From the NCBI RefSeq assembly GCF_019904295.1, contig NZ_CP065359.1, forward strand, positions 3,470,001 through 3,534,000: a stretch of DNA of 64,000 nt, in the 5' to 3' direction. A program made the translations under genes and the position numbers. The notes under the pieces are model-generated. The model made no database searches. It was not told the DNA's origin and was given only the letters and a program-made list of their open reading frames with translations. Source of the DNA: Ruegeria sp. SCSIO 43209. GTDB taxonomy: Bacteria; Pseudomonadota; Alphaproteobacteria; Rhodobacterales; Rhodobacteraceae. This document shows positions 53,107-60,942 of the stretch, one piece after another (the stretch's first letter is position 1; each line of letters begins with the position of its first letter).

Positions 53107-55173
53107 ATGGCCGAGACACAGCGTCATCAGGACGACCCGATTGAAGTCTATGAAAGTATCCTTGAGCATGGTGAGCCCGACCGTCAAAAGCTGGCAGTAG
53201 CGATCGACAACGGCGTCAAAGCGGTAGGTCATGTGGTCATGTGGGCCAACCTGTTGCTGGTTGGGGCCATCGTTTCACAGGTGGCGATGCGCTATCTACT
53301 GAACCAGAACTATCCCAAGCTGGATGAGATTCAGTGGCATTTCTATGGTCTGGTGACGATGGTCGGTATCTCGTATGCCTTGGTTACTGACAGTCATGTG
53401 CGGGTGGACTTGCTGCACATGCAGCTCAGCCAGCGCGCGCGCCGGATCATCGAGATCATCGGAATTTTCACCCTGCTCGTGCCGTTCATCTATCTGATGA
53501 TCGATCAGGGCTATGACTATTTCTACGAAAGCTGGAGGGTTAACGAATCCTCGGACAGCCCCACCGGCCTGCCCGCGCGTTGGGCCTTGAAAGGTGTGAT
53601 CCCGGCCAGTTTTGTATTGCTGGCATTGGCTGCAGCGGCGCGGCTGATCCACGACGTGCACGCGCTATTCATGAATTTGGATGGAGAGCGTCAGGGCAAG
53701 GGTCTGCGCCTGATCATCTGGGCCCTTCTGGGCTTTGCTGTGGTCGCAACAGCGCTGACCTTCCTCGTTGAAACAACCGAGGAAAAACTGGTCATCGCCA
53801 TGTTCCTGACCTTCATCGCGTTGCTGTTCACCGGGTTCCCGGTGGCGTGGACGCTGGCCGGGGTTGGCGTTGCCTATTGCGGTCTGGCCTATCTGTTCGA
53901 CAATGGCATGATGAACTGGACCGGGCTTGAGGAAACGCTGACCGGTCTGGACTATCTGACGCTGGGCGCTGTGGTGAACCGGGTCTATGCCACCATGTCA
54001 AATGCGGTTCTGGTGGCGCTGCCAATGTTCATCTTCATGGGCCTGATGCTGGACGAATCCGGTGTGGCCGAGCGTTTGATGTCCTCGATGCAGCGCCTGT
54101 TCGGCACAGTGCGCGGCGGGCTGGCGATCACGGTAACGATGATCGGCATCATTCTGGCCGCCTCGACCGGGATCATTGGGGCGTCTGTGGTTCTGTTGGG
54201 TGTGCTTTCGCTACCGTCGATGATGGAGCAGAAATACAGCCCCTCATTGGCCGCCGGTGTGGTCAGCGCTTCAGGCACGCTGGGCATCCTCATCCCGCCG
54301 TCGATCATGCTTGTCATCATGGCGGACCAGATGGCGCTATCGGTCGGCGACCTATTTATGGCTGCAGTGTTCCCCGGTGTGATCATTGGCGCGCTGTACT
54401 TGACCTATATCTTCGTCATCGCCCTGATCAAACGCGACGTGGCCCCAGTGCCCGAGGGTGCTAAGCGCCCCGACTGGAACGCGGTTAAGGACGTGCTGAT
54501 TGCAGTGCTGCCGACGCTGGCTCTGATCCTTGCAGTGCTGGGTTCGATCTTTGCGGGCCTGACCACACCGACCGAAGCTTCGGGCGTAGGTGCGCTGGGT
54601 GCCACACTGCTGGCGCTGGGGTATCGCAAGCTGACGCTGGCCAAGCTGGTGAATGTGCTGAAAGCCACGTTCAACACTACTGCCTATATCTTCGCAATCT
54701 TCTTAGGCGCTACCGTGTTCTCATACGTCCTGCGGGAACTGGGCGGAGATGCCTTGATCGAAGATATGATCCACGGTACCGGGCTCGGTCCAAATGGCAC
54801 CGTCTTCATGATCCTGTTCATCGTCTTCCTGCTGGGCTTCGTGCTGGACTGGATCGAGATCACGCTCATCGTTCTGCCCTTGATGCGCCCCATCGTGAAC
54901 GGGCTGGGCCTGGATATCGACGGCTTCGGTGTCATCGATGAACCTGCGCTGGTGTGGTTCGTAATCCTTGTGGCGGTGACGTTGCAGACCTCTTTCCTGA
55001 CACCTCCGGTTGGATTTGCGCTTTTCTATCTGAAAGGGGTCTGCCCGCCCGAGATCAAGCTGACTGACATCTACAAAGGGATTATCCCATTCGTGATCCT
55101 GCAGCTGACCGGCCTGTTCTTTGTCTTCTTGTGGCCGCAACTGGCCACGTGGTTGCCCTCGGTCGCGTATTAA
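53107..55173 (+). CDS. TRAP transporter fused DctQ-DctM permease
   Basis: A 688-residue membrane protein combining a four-helix DctQ part (residues ~35-195, with VGISYALVTDSHVRVDLLHM) and a ~12-helix DctM part (from ~235: FTGFPVAWTLAGVGVAYCGL, MSNAVLVALPMFIFMGLML, SASGTLGILIPPSIMLVIMA). A sodium-driven importer using the binding protein encoded upstream. GAGGAGGAG precedes the ATG. The 3' end is 14 bases from dld. Confidence 0.9.
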   Translation: MAETQRHQDDPIEVYESILEHGEPDRQKLAVAIDNGVKAVGHVVMWANLLLVGAIVSQVAMRYLLNQNYPKLDEIQWHFYGLVTMVGISYALVTDSHVRVDLLHMQLSQRARRIIEIIGIFTLLVPFIYLMIDQGYDYFYESWRVNESSDSPTGLPARWALKGVIPASFVLLALAAAARLIHDVHALFMNLDGERQGKGLRLIIWALLGFAVVATALTFLVETTEEKLVIAMFLTFIALLFTGFPVAWTLAGVGVAYCGLAYLFDNGMMNWTGLEETLTGLDYLTLGAVVNRVYATMSNAVLVALPMFIFMGLMLDESGVAERLMSSMQRLFGTVRGGLAITVTMIGIILAASTGIIGASVVLLGVLSLPSMMEQKYSPSLAAGVVSASGTLGILIPPSIMLVIMADQMALSVGDLFMAAVFPGVIIGALYLTYIFVIALIKRDVAPVPEGAKRPDWNAVKDVLIAVLPTLALILAVLGSIFAGLTTPTEASGVGALGATLLALGYRKLTLAKLVNVLKATFNTTAYIFAIFLGATVFSYVLRELGGDALIEDMIHGTGLGPNGTVFMILFIVFLLGFVLDWIEITLIVLPLMRPIVNGLGLDIDGFGVIDEPALVWFVILVAVTLQTSFLTPPVGFALFYLKGVCPPEIKLTDIYKGIIPFVILQLTGLFFVFLWPQLATWLPSVAY

Positions 55174-55187
55174 CGGAGGGTAGCGGG

Positions 55188-56870
55188 ATGAACGATGCCG
55201 ATCTGATCAAGCGTCTTCAGGCCATTTGTGGGCGGCGGCGCGTTTTGACTTCGTCGCGCAGCACCCGCCGCTTTCGCCGGGGGTTCAGATCGGGTGAAGG
55301 GGACGCGCTCGCGGTGGTTCAGCCCGCTACGCTGCTGGAACAATGGCAGGTGCTGCAGGCCTGTGTTGCCGCTGACAAAATTGTCATCATGCAAGCCGCC
55401 AATACCGGCCTGACCGAAGGGTCTACGCCCAAGGGTAGCTACGATCGTGATGTAGTGTTGATCAACACGCGGCGGATGGACGATCTGCATCTGATCAATG
55501 ATGGCAAGCAGGTCATCAGCTTTCCGGGCAGCACACTGTTTGCGCTGGAAAAGCTGCTGGACCCGATTGGCCGCCAGCCGCATTCGGTGATCGGATCTTC
55601 GTGCATCGGTGCCTCAGTCGTTGGCGGGGTGTGCAACAACTCGGGCGGTTCGCTGGTCGAGCGCGGCCCCTCCTATACCGAGCTGTCACTGTACGCGCGG
55701 ATCACTCAGGACGGCGAGCTTGAGTTGGTCAATCATCTGGGCATGCAGTTGGGTGATACACCCGAAGAAATCCTGACCCGACTGCAGAACGGTGATTTCT
55801 CAGCAACTGATATAGAGACCGACAATCGCAAAGCCTCTGACACCGATTACGCCCGTCGGGTGCGTAATGTAGATGCTGAAACGCCAGCACGCTTTAACGC
55901 TGATGAGTCGCGTCTATACGAAGCAGCGGGCTGCGCGGGTAAACTGGCGGTTTTTGCGGTTCGGCTGGATACATATGCCAAGAACGAAGCAGAACGTACT
56001 TTCTACGTCGGGGCGCATGACACCGAGGCATTCACGGAATTGCGCCGTCGCATCCTGTCCGACTTCAAAACCCTGCCGGTCAGCGCTGAATACATGCATG
56101 AGGAGGTATTCGATATCTCTGACCGCTATGGCAAAGACACCATGGTGATGATTGACAAGTTGGGCACCGATCGTTTGCCCACTTTCTTTGCGCTGAAGGG
56201 CGCGGTGGACGCGCGTTTGGAAGGCATACCGGTTCTCGGCAATTTTACCGATCGATTCATGCAGTTCGCGATGCGACTTTGGCCCGATATCCTGCCGCGC
56301 CGGATGCGGGCCTATCGGGATCGGTATCCGCATCACCTCATACTCAAAATGCGCGATGGCGGTATCGATGAAGCGCGCGATCTACTTAATGACATGACTG
56401 CCGAAGACAAGCTGGATTTCTTTGAATGCGACCTGCGTGAGGCAAAGATCGCTGGGCTACATCGTTTTGCTGCCGCAGGTGCAGCCATTCGTTATATGAA
56501 GGTTCATGCAGCCGAAGTGGAAGATATCATCGCCCTTGATATCGCGCTGCGCCGCAATGACGTCGACTGGTTCGAAGACTTGCCAGCTGAGATCGCGGAT
56601 CAACTGGTCGGCAAGCTCTACTATGGCCACTTCATGTGTCATGTTCTGCATCAGGATTACATCGTCAAGAAAGGCGCAGACCCGAACGCGTTGAAGGCCG
56701 CAATGCTAAAGTTGCTGGACAAACGCGGCGCTGAATACCCGGCGGAACATAATGTTGGCCATCTCTATGCAGCCAAACCCGATCTGGCAGCTTTCTACAA
56801 GTCGATCGATCCCACGAACAGTATGAACCCGGGAATCGGAAAGATGTCCCGCAACAAGCACTATTCGTGA
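55188..56870 (+). CDS. dld: D-lactate dehydrogenase (quinone-dependent, FAD)
   Basis: A 560-residue enzyme close in length and sequence to E. coli Dld. The N-terminal FAD-binding domain (IMQAANTGLTEGSTPKG, SVIGSSCIGASVVGGVCNNSGG) is followed by the membrane-binding and cap domains (KLDFFECDLREAKIAGLHRF, YGHFMCHVLHQDYIVKKG). It oxidises D-lactate to pyruvate and feeds the quinone pool at the inner membrane face. GGAGG lies before the ATG. As last gene of the TRAP operon it defines the pathway: import and oxidation of D-lactate. Confidence 0.92.
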   Translation: MNDADLIKRLQAICGRRRVLTSSRSTRRFRRGFRSGEGDALAVVQPATLLEQWQVLQACVAADKIVIMQAANTGLTEGSTPKGSYDRDVVLINTRRMDDLHLINDGKQVISFPGSTLFALEKLLDPIGRQPHSVIGSSCIGASVVGGVCNNSGGSLVERGPSYTELSLYARITQDGELELVNHLGMQLGDTPEEILTRLQNGDFSATDIETDNRKASDTDYARRVRNVDAETPARFNADESRLYEAAGCAGKLAVFAVRLDTYAKNEAERTFYVGAHDTEAFTELRRRILSDFKTLPVSAEYMHEEVFDISDRYGKDTMVMIDKLGTDRLPTFFALKGAVDARLEGIPVLGNFTDRFMQFAMRLWPDILPRRMRAYRDRYPHHLILKMRDGGIDEARDLLNDMTAEDKLDFFECDLREAKIAGLHRFAAAGAAIRYMKVHAAEVEDIIALDIALRRNDVDWFEDLPAEIADQLVGKLYYGHFMCHVLHQDYIVKKGADPNALKAAMLKLLDKRGAEYPAEHNVGHLYAAKPDLAAFYKSIDPTNSMNPGIGKMSRNKHYS

Positions 56871-56903
56871 GACGGAACGCTGCTGACCCGTATCCGTTGG
56901 ATA

Positions 56904-57527
56904 CTACTTGAAGCTGCGGCTGTCCTTGATTTGATCCCAGGCCCAGACGACCTCTTGCAACTGCTCTTCCTGAGATCGGTCACCACCGTTCATATCCGGG
57001 TGCAGCACCTTGATCAGCTTCTTGTAGGCTTTGCGAATCTCTGCCTTCGACCAGCTATCTTGCGCTTCGAGGATCTCAATCGCGCGGCGCTCGGTCGGTG
57101 GCAGGCGTCGACCGCCGGAATTGGCGCGGCCGGGATTTTTGGTGGCGTTTTCGCCTAGAACCTGATGCGGGTCCTCGATCCCCAGACGTGCCCAGGCACG
57201 GGCCTCAGGGTCGCCCATCGGTTTGGTCTCACGCTCCCACACTTTGTCCTTCGAACGCTGCGCGTTTAGTTCGGCCTCGGTGGTGCCGTCGAAGAAATTC
57301 CATTTCTGGTTATATTCGCGCACATGTTGCTGGCAGAACCAGAAAAAATCATCCAGCACGTCCGGAGCTTTGGGCGCGCGAAACTTACCGGGTTCTTCAC
57401 AGCCCTCATGATCACAGATTCGCACCGAAGTTTCGGACGCACCTGACATACCCCGACGGCCGCGCGGCTTCTTTTTCTTAGCGCTCGACACGGACATATC
57501 GAATCCGAAGGGATCTGACTTTACCAT
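56904..57527 (-). CDS. J-domain (DnaJ-like) protein
   Basis: A 207-residue protein with a J domain at the C terminus (residues ~140-205): AIEILEAQDSWSKAEIRKAYK and the Hsp70-activating HPD in KVLHPDMNGGDRS. The N-terminal part has a Cys-rich stretch (RICDHEGCEEPGKFRAP ... FWFCQQHV) that may bind zinc. A family common in alphaproteobacteria beside bolA. The ATG at 57527 has GAGG nine bases upstream. Divergent from bolA. Confidence 0.87.
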   Translation of the reverse strand: MVKSDPFGFDMSVSSAKKKKPRGRRGMSGASETSVRICDHEGCEEPGKFRAPKAPDVLDDFFWFCQQHVREYNQKWNFFDGTTEAELNAQRSKDKVWERETKPMGDPEARAWARLGIEDPHQVLGENATKNPGRANSGGRRLPPTERRAIEILEAQDSWSKAEIRKAYKKLIKVLHPDMNGGDRSQEEQLQEVVWAWDQIKDSRSFK

Positions 57528-57634
57528 CTGCACAACCTCACGAAGGCATCTTTTCGACTCGGAGGCAGCAGTTTAATCTAAGCAGCCGAAAGTAGAAGAG
57601 GGGGACGGCAATTTATTTGCCGTTGAGCATAAAA

Positions 57635-57889
57635 ATGAGCGTGACCGACGAAATCCGTGAACGATTGCAGGCAGCATTTAACCCGCGTGAGCTGGAGGTG
57701 GTTGACGACAGCGAGAGCCATCGTGGTCACGCTGGATATCAGGAGGGCGGTGAGAGTCATTTCAACGTCCTTATTCGTTCGGCGGCTTTCGAGGGGCAAT
57801 CCCGCGTTGCCCGCCATCGCGCAGTACATACGGCATTGGGGGATATAGTCCCCCGTATCCATGCGCTTGCTCTGGATATCGACGTCTGA
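57635..57889 (+). CDS. BolA-family protein
   Basis: An 84-residue BolA: EIRERLQAAFNPRELEVVDDS, SHRGHAGYQEGGESHFNVLI with the conserved His residues, and RVARHRAVHTAL. BolA proteins pair with monothiol glutaredoxins in Fe-S and iron signalling. The ATG at 57635 is preferred; TTG codons upstream have no support. Small hairpin GCGACG-ATTA-CGTCGC at 57914-57929 follows. Confidence 0.87.
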   Translation: MSVTDEIRERLQAAFNPRELEVVDDSESHRGHAGYQEGGESHFNVLIRSAAFEGQSRVARHRAVHTALGDIVPRIHALALDIDV

Positions 57890-58048
57890 CAGTCGCGGCC
57901 TTGGTTCAGATAAGCGACGATTACGTCGCCAATTCTCTGCGGATTTAATCTCGATCAAGGCATCGCGATATATGAACCTCTAATATTCGCCTCGTCGATC
58001 TCCGGTTAACCGGAGCGATCAGATTTGCGGATAATGAGGGCTTTTTAA

Positions 58049-59155
58049 ATGATGACCAAAGCCAGAACGTGGTTCTCGGCACTGTCGACAGTTTCATTGC
58101 TGTCGGTTGGTGTTGCGTTCCCGGTTCACCATGCCCAGGCGGAACAGCCGGGTCCGGTAGAAGCCATTGAGTTCGACCAAGCCAAGGCGGCACTTGGCAA
58201 ACGTTTGTTTTTTGACCCGCGCCTGTCTGGCGACACCGAACTGTCTTGCGCCAGCTGCCACCAGCCGGAAAACGGCTTTACCGACGGGCAGGCCCTATCG
58301 GATGCCTATGCCGGCAGCCTGCATTTCCGCAACGTGCCGACGTTGATTAACAGCGCCAAGCGCGCCGCGTGGTTCCATGACGGGCGCATTGGCACCAACC
58401 TCAACGACGCGACCCGCGAAAGCATCACCGAGACATACTCGATGAACATGGATATGCGTTTGATGCAGGAACGCATCAAGCAAGATCCGGTTTATGTCGA
58501 GATGTTCGAAGCCGCCGGATTTGGCGAGCCGTCGAACGGCGGGGTCCGTAACGCCATCCCGGAATATCTGAAAACGTTGATTTCGCGCGGCGCGCCGTTC
58601 GATACCGGCGAGATGTCGGAAGACGCCAAGGCGGGCTATGAGCTGTTCAATGCCAGCGGCTGCAATTCCTGCCACTCGGGCGAGCGGTTCACGGATGATC
58701 TGCCGCACAATATCGGCGTGGGCGACAACCCCGATATCTGGGCGACCCCGGAACGTCACATCACCTTTGTGACCATGATGAAGTTCCTCGGCGTCGAGAA
58801 TTACATGAACCTGCGCGCCGACCCCGGTGCGTATATCCGCACTCACACCGCCGATACATTCGGCACGTTCATGACCCCCACGCTGCGTGAGCTGACCTAT
58901 ACCGCGCCATATATGCATAACGGCTCGATTGCGACGCTCGAGGATGTGGTGGCCTTCTACAACGCCGGTGGTGGCGAAGATGAAAACAAGGATCCGCGCA
59001 TCAAGCCGCTTGGCCTCAACGAGACCGAACAAGCACAGCTGGTGGCCTTCCTTAAGGCGCTGTCTGGTGAGCCGCTGACCGGCCCCGACTTCGTCGCCGA
59101 GGACATCGATACGGACTATGCGCCGATCGAAAACTGGCAAGACGCGACAAACTGA
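58049..59155 (+). CDS. Di-heme cytochrome c peroxidase, IdrP type
   Basis: A 368-residue periplasmic protein with a Sec signal peptide (ends HHAQA) and two heme c motifs, CASCH (67-71) and CNSCH (205-209). RNVPTLINSAKRAAWFHDGR and TPTLRELTYTAPYMHNGS are peroxidase-family signatures. In the known iodate reductase loci two such proteins (IdrP1, IdrP2) accompany IdrAB and are thought to remove peroxide or reactive intermediates formed during reduction. It opens a four-gene cluster; next gene 11 bases on. Which of P1 or P2 it is cannot be told by eye. Confidence 0.85.
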   Translation: MMTKARTWFSALSTVSLLSVGVAFPVHHAQAEQPGPVEAIEFDQAKAALGKRLFFDPRLSGDTELSCASCHQPENGFTDGQALSDAYAGSLHFRNVPTLINSAKRAAWFHDGRIGTNLNDATRESITETYSMNMDMRLMQERIKQDPVYVEMFEAAGFGEPSNGGVRNAIPEYLKTLISRGAPFDTGEMSEDAKAGYELFNASGCNSCHSGERFTDDLPHNIGVGDNPDIWATPERHITFVTMMKFLGVENYMNLRADPGAYIRTHTADTFGTFMTPTLRELTYTAPYMHNGSIATLEDVVAFYNAGGGEDENKDPRIKPLGLNETEQAQLVAFLKALSGEPLTGPDFVAEDIDTDYAPIENWQDATN

Positions 59156-59166
59156 GGAGTGGACCC

Positions 59167-60354
59167 ATGAAAGACCTTAAGTCTTACCTTTCAGGTACAA
59201 TCGCCACCGCTGCTCTGGTTGCCGCCCTTGGTTCGCAAGCCTTTGCAGAAACCAGCATGGAGATTGAGGCCGGTATCGGCGGGGCAGACCCCGACCCCGA
59301 TGCGCCATTGGTGGCACTGGGTGAGCCGCCCATACCGCTGGACAACCCCCAGACCGAGGCCAAGATCGAACTGGGCAAGATGCTGTTCTTCGATCCGCGT
59401 CTGGGCGGCAACCCGTCGACCCCCTGTTCGGCCTGTCACATGCCGGATGTGGGCTGGGACGTCGAAGCACCAATCTCGTTCGGCTATCCCGGCACGACCC
59501 ACTGGCGCAACAGCCAGACGGTTGTGAACTCGGCTTATTACGGCAAGCTGTTCTGGGCGGGCTCGTCCAAGAGCCTTGAGAGCCAGGCCAAATCCGCCGC
59601 AGGCGGTGCGGTCGCCGGCAACGGCGAGGCCGACATGATGGAGGCGCGCCTGGCCTTCGTCCCCGAATATGTCGAACGCTTCAACGATGTCTTCGGCGAT
59701 CAATGGCCGCGCATCAGCAACGCATGGCGCGCCATCGCAGCGTTTGAACGGACCATCGTTCAGACCGACACGCCCTTCGACAACTATCTGCGCGGGGATG
59801 ATGCGGCGCTGACCGACGAGCAGAAACGCGGGCTGGAACTGTTCACCGGCAAGGCGCAATGTTCCGAATGCCACAACGGCGCGCTGCTGTCGGATGAGAA
59901 ATACTACAACACCGGCGTACCCGCCTATGATGGTTGGCAGGACGATGGTCTGGCGCAGGTCACCTTCCGGTATGAGCTATATGCCAAAGGCTCGACCGAA
60001 GAGATGTATCGCCACACCAAGGACGACCCCGGCTTCTATTTCCGCACCAAGGAAAAGGCCGACAAGGGCAAGTTCCGCACGCCCAGCCTGCGCTACACCC
60101 TCTATACCGAACCCTACATGCACAATGGCATGTTGGAGACGCTTGAGGATGTGGTCGAGTACTACAACCAGGGCGGCGGCGAGAATGAGTTCGCTGAAAA
60201 CAAATCCCCGCTGATCCAACCCCTTGGCCTGAATGATCAGGAAAAGGCGGATCTGGTGGCCTTCCTGAAATCCCTGTCCGGCGAGGAAATCCTGATCGAG
60301 GAACCCGAACTGCCGGACTACCAGCCGCTTCCTGCGGTTGCAGCAGAGGAGTAA
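59167..60354 (+). CDS. Di-heme cytochrome c peroxidase, second IdrP type
   Basis: A 395-residue relative of the preceding protein, also with a Sec signal (ends GSQAFA) and two heme motifs, CSACH (87-91) and CSECH (232-236). ELGKMLFFDPRLGG and FRTPSLRYTLYTEPYMHNG are family signatures; the pair is diverged and differs in length, so they are probably distinct subunits rather than a fresh duplication. GAGGAG precedes the ATG, and the Rieske gene follows after five bases. Confidence 0.85.
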   Translation: MKDLKSYLSGTIATAALVAALGSQAFAETSMEIEAGIGGADPDPDAPLVALGEPPIPLDNPQTEAKIELGKMLFFDPRLGGNPSTPCSACHMPDVGWDVEAPISFGYPGTTHWRNSQTVVNSAYYGKLFWAGSSKSLESQAKSAAGGAVAGNGEADMMEARLAFVPEYVERFNDVFGDQWPRISNAWRAIAAFERTIVQTDTPFDNYLRGDDAALTDEQKRGLELFTGKAQCSECHNGALLSDEKYYNTGVPAYDGWQDDGLAQVTFRYELYAKGSTEEMYRHTKDDPGFYFRTKEKADKGKFRTPSLRYTLYTEPYMHNGMLETLEDVVEYYNQGGGENEFAENKSPLIQPLGLNDQEKADLVAFLKSLSGEEILIEEPELPDYQPLPAVAAEE

Positions 60355-60359
60355 GCGTC

Positions 60360-60929
60360 ATGAAAGATCATAACGCAACCGGATGCAGCTGTTCGGGCGA
60401 GGCCAAAAAGGCCTGCACCGTGAACCGCCGCCAGTTCCTGTTCGCCTCGGGTGCCACCACCTTTGCCGTGATGGTGACCATGCCCACCCGCCATGGCCAG
60501 GCGGAACAGGTGCCCGCATTGGTATCGACCTATCCGCGCAAGCTGATCGGCAAACTGTCCGAACTGGAACAGGATGTGCCGGTCGAGTTCTACTACCCGG
60601 ACGAGGGCGACTATTCGGACTCGATCCTTGTGAAAACCGGCGTGGAAAGCGGCGGCGGCATTGGTCCGCAAAAGGATGTTGTGGCCTTCAACCTCACCTG
60701 CACCCATCAGGGCGGGTCGATGTATGACAGCTACAAGTCTGAACATAAGGTGCTGGGCCCGTGCCCGTTGCACCTGTCCACCTATGACGTGACACGGCAC
60801 GGCATCCTCGTCTCGGGGCAGGCCTATCAGTCGCTGCCGCAGGTCCTTTTGGAGCTGGACGGCGATGACATCTACGCCGTTGGCATGTTCGGCCTGATCT
60901 ACGGCCGTTACGACAACCTGATTGCATAA
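60360..60929 (+). CDS. idrB: Rieske small subunit, IdrB/AioB type, Tat-exported
   Basis: A 189-residue Rieske protein. A twin-arginine signal (VNRRQFLFASG, R23-R24, then a hydrophobic stretch) sends the folded protein to the periplasm. The 2Fe-2S ligands are C114/H116 (CTHQG) and C135/H138 (CPLH). It is homologous to arsenite oxidase AioB; the large subunit next to it has no signal of its own and probably hitchhikes. Two further Cys pairs before the Tat motif (TGCSCSG, KKACT) are unusual for a signal peptide. Iodate reductase assignment rests on the two IdrP genes upstream. Confidence 0.8.
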   Translation: MKDHNATGCSCSGEAKKACTVNRRQFLFASGATTFAVMVTMPTRHGQAEQVPALVSTYPRKLIGKLSELEQDVPVEFYYPDEGDYSDSILVKTGVESGGGIGPQKDVVAFNLTCTHQGGSMYDSYKSEHKVLGPCPLHLSTYDVTRHGILVSGQAYQSLPQVLLELDGDDIYAVGMFGLIYGRYDNLIA

Positions 60930-60942
60930 GGGAAGCGGAATC

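Noticed and set aside
56890..56904. Dyad GTATCC-GTT-GGATAC as terminator between dld and the J-domain gene
   Set aside because: Six base pairs, overlapping the stop of the J-domain gene and without a U-run; too weak to call.
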